A stretch of DNA of 7,724 bases, taken from positions 1-7,724 of the forward strand of contig CAKZKZ010000619.1 in assembly GCA_937124495.1 (NCBI GenBank). The letters run 5' to 3'. Source of the stretch: an uncultured Dokdonia sp. GTDB lineage: Bacteria > Bacteroidota > Bacteroidia > Flavobacteriales > Flavobacteriaceae. Made by a program: the position numbers and the translations under genes. Shown here piece after piece: positions 6,594 through 7,724 of this stretch (its first letter is position 1; every line of letters begins with the position of its first letter). A model generated the notes under the pieces. It was not told where the DNA came from and did not search any database. It saw only the letters and a program-made list of their open reading frames with translations.

Positions 6594-6737
6594 TTCTCGA
6601 CTACGCTCGAAGTGACATCTGATGCTTCTTTTAAAATGTTTTTTTATATGCTTTCGCGAAAGCGGAATTAACTTAAGTAGCAAAATCTATTTTTCATTGA
6701 TAAAAAAAATGAGATTCTAGCCTTTACCGGAATTGAA
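6594..6737. repeat. composite intergenic palindromic repeat, copy 2 (DUF2063-coaD spacer)
   Basis: Three modules match copy 1 in kind and order. They are an imperfect hairpin TTCTCGACTACGCTCGAAGT (6594-6613), the palindrome GCTTTCGCGAAAGC (6650-6663) inside a 21-base block identical to copy 1 (6643-6663), and a decayed hairpin GAGATTCTAGCCTTTACCGG (6711-6730) that corresponds to the clean ATTCCCG/CGGGAAT hairpin of copy 1. The linkers between modules differ in length and sequence. The element fills most of the gap upstream of coaD and shows no coding potential. Confidence 0.75.
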
Positions 6738-6757
6738 CATTTAGATGTGTGTTCAAT
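6732..6757. repeat. perfect inverted repeat straddling the DUF2063 stop codon
   Basis: ATTGAACA (6732-6739) and TGTTCAAT (6750-6757) pair perfectly over a ten-base loop. The second arm contains the stop codon of the DUF2063 gene (6753-6755), and the first arm touches the end of composite repeat copy 2. No T-run follows on either strand, so it is not a classical terminator. A 3'-end stabilising hairpin is possible. Confidence 0.45.
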
Positions 6758-7559
6758 CAAAAAAACCTTCGGCAACCCATTTCTCTTTCCATACCTTCCA
6801 GAAAGATTCAAACTCTGTTTTAGAAAATGAGTATTCTTCTACAAATTTTCGCTTTGCTTTGGCAACGGATCGTAGATTTTTTACGTATGTCAAAAAGATA
6901 AATTGTGCAGGGTTTAATTCAAATAAACCCAACTTATAACCCTTTCGTATTAAAATCGCATAACTATCTTCTTCAAAAGGTAATTCTGGTTTTTGATCTT
7001 GAATATATGCTTTGTAATAGGTACTGATAGGAAACCGATTCCTAAACAGATAACACACAGGCGTAAGCACCAAATCCCTATCATTATACGATGAAGATGG
7101 TGTATGATTTTTAGGAATACGCTCATCAAAAGCGCTATTAATTTGATATTCAAACTGAGCCAACTCAATCATGAAGTCTGGCCAAGATTCTTTCTGGTTG
7201 CTATCTTGATCAGGACGTGTTTGTTGTAAAAATGCAGCAAAGTGTCTGCCCAAATCGGCGAGTGTATAACTGCCAGACGGGTACTCACTTAAAAAGATAT
7301 CTGCGAAATTTTGAAATAGATTATACCCCAAAGCATACGCTAGTGCAGGAAACTGTTTTTCCATACAGTCTCGTAATCGTGCGATATAACTCCGTTGATA
7401 AATTGCCAAATGCTGACTTGCTGTTAACTTTCTAGTACTATGTATTCGAGTTTCAACACTACCATCTTCGTATGGTTGTAACAATTGCTGTTGCATCCAA
7501 GATTGTACATTTCGTAATTGAGAAGTCGCTTCGCGATGTTTTTCTTGATCTATATACAT
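6753..7559 (-). CDS. DUF2063 (HvfC/BufC-like) partner protein
   Basis: A 268-residue cytosolic protein with an N-terminal DUF2063 domain (about 15-112, often labelled putative DNA-binding). Typical features are the LAIYQRSYIARLRDCMEKQFPAL stretch (51-73), LGYNLFQNFADIFL (77-90), and YPSGSYTLADLGRHFAAFL (93-111). The remainder (about 125-268) is the usual less-conserved C-terminal part. In known families these proteins are encoded next to a DUF692 (MNIO) enzyme and help it modify cysteine-containing precursor peptides (HvfC, BufC, functional analogue of MbnC). A direct DNA-binding role is doubtful despite the label. The start ATG (7559-7557) shares one base with the stop codon of the upstream gene (TAATG), which implies translational coupling. 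The end carries an inverted repeat over the stop codon. Confidence 0.85.
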   Translation of the reverse strand: MYIDQEKHREATSQLRNVQSWMQQQLLQPYEDGSVETRIHSTRKLTASQHLAIYQRSYIARLRDCMEKQFPALAYALGYNLFQNFADIFLSEYPSGSYTLADLGRHFAAFLQQTRPDQDSNQKESWPDFMIELAQFEYQINSAFDERIPKNHTPSSSYNDRDLVLTPVCYLFRNRFPISTYYKAYIQDQKPELPFEEDSYAILIRKGYKLGLFELNPAQFIFLTYVKNLRSVAKAKRKFVEEYSFSKTEFESFWKVWKEKWVAEGFFD

Positions 7560-7724
7560 TAATCGATAAACTCTTTGGTCACCTCATTGACCATAAAATT
7601 AATAGGATTAGACACATCAGCATTGATACGTTTTGGCGCTTGTGATGGTGATATTACTGGCTGTTCTAATCCAGACATATATTGTTTTGCTTTTAGTAAT
7701 TCTTGATGACACACATCAAAAGAC
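7559..7724 (-). CDS. C-terminal end of a probable DUF692 (MNIO, MbnB/BufB-like) enzyme, partial
   Basis: A frame open from the window edge encodes the last 54 residues of a protein and ends at TAA (7561-7559), overlapping the DUF2063 start by one base. The fragment begins SFDVCHQELLKAKQYM, which fits the amphipathic last helix that follows the conserved WD..P motif of DUF692 proteins. It then continues as a low-conservation tail (ISPSQAPKRINADV...MVNEVTKEFID). The identification rests mainly on gene order: DUF2063 genes are very commonly preceded by DUF692 genes. MNIO enzymes use a two- or three-iron centre to oxidise cysteine or other residues of peptides. The metal-binding His/Asp/Glu residues lie outside the window, so activity cannot be judged. 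A different upstream protein is possible. Confidence 0.55.
   Translation of the reverse strand, partial: SFDVCHQELLKAKQYMSGLEQPVISPSQAPKRINADVSNPINFMVNEVTKEFID

Noticed and set aside
6745..7435. Several short frames on both strands within the DUF2063 gene
   Set aside because: They are shadows of the DUF2063 coding sequence, which has family motifs along its N-terminal half.
7576..7593. Short hairpin TGGTCA/TGACCA near the end of the DUF692 gene
   Set aside because: A six-pair stem inside coding sequence without further support is likely chance.

Overview
The window comes from an AT-rich Bacteroidota genome, most likely a marine member of the Flavobacteriaceae. The evidence is the close flavobacterial character of TrpB, TrpA and CoaD, the lack of clear Shine-Dalgarno sequences, a good TTG-N17-TATTTTTG promoter of Bacteroidota type, and degenerate palindromic intergenic repeats (including GCTTTCGCGAAAGC) of the kind I associate with this family. 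Genus cannot be fixed from the sequence alone.

Left part, plus strand (1-4091): a 5'-truncated trpB, then trpA, which together are the tryptophan synthase end of a trp operon. TrpB lacks about its first 94 residues, including the PLP-binding lysine. The 90-odd bases in front of it read in another frame as the end of an unrelated, possibly WG-repeat, protein. Next come a small secreted leucine-rich-repeat protein with its own promoter and a strong terminator, and a predicted Tat-exported PLP enzyme of the class V aminotransferase (isopenicillin N epimerase-like) type.

Right part, minus strand (4145-7724), read from right to left: the last 54 codons of a probable DUF692 (MNIO/MbnB/BufB-like) gene, overlapping by one base a DUF2063 (HvfC/BufC-like) gene. 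This pair is the core of bufferin/methanobactin-like peptide-modification loci; the rest lies beyond position 7724. Then follow coaD (coenzyme A biosynthesis), an uncharacterised protein with prenyltransferase/squalene-cyclase-like toroid motifs, and an NYN-domain putative ribonuclease with a C-terminal OST-HTH/LOTUS domain. The minus-strand set converges on the aminotransferase gene at a small inverted repeat.

Two spacers (trpB-trpA and DUF2063-coaD) hold related composite repeats with the same three hairpin modules in the same order. No spacer exceeds about 250 bases, and I saw no tRNA, rRNA, CRISPR array, transposase or phage gene. The points most worth attention are the chimeric 5' end of trpB, the DUF692-DUF2063 couple, the paired composite repeats and the Tat-targeted class V enzyme.
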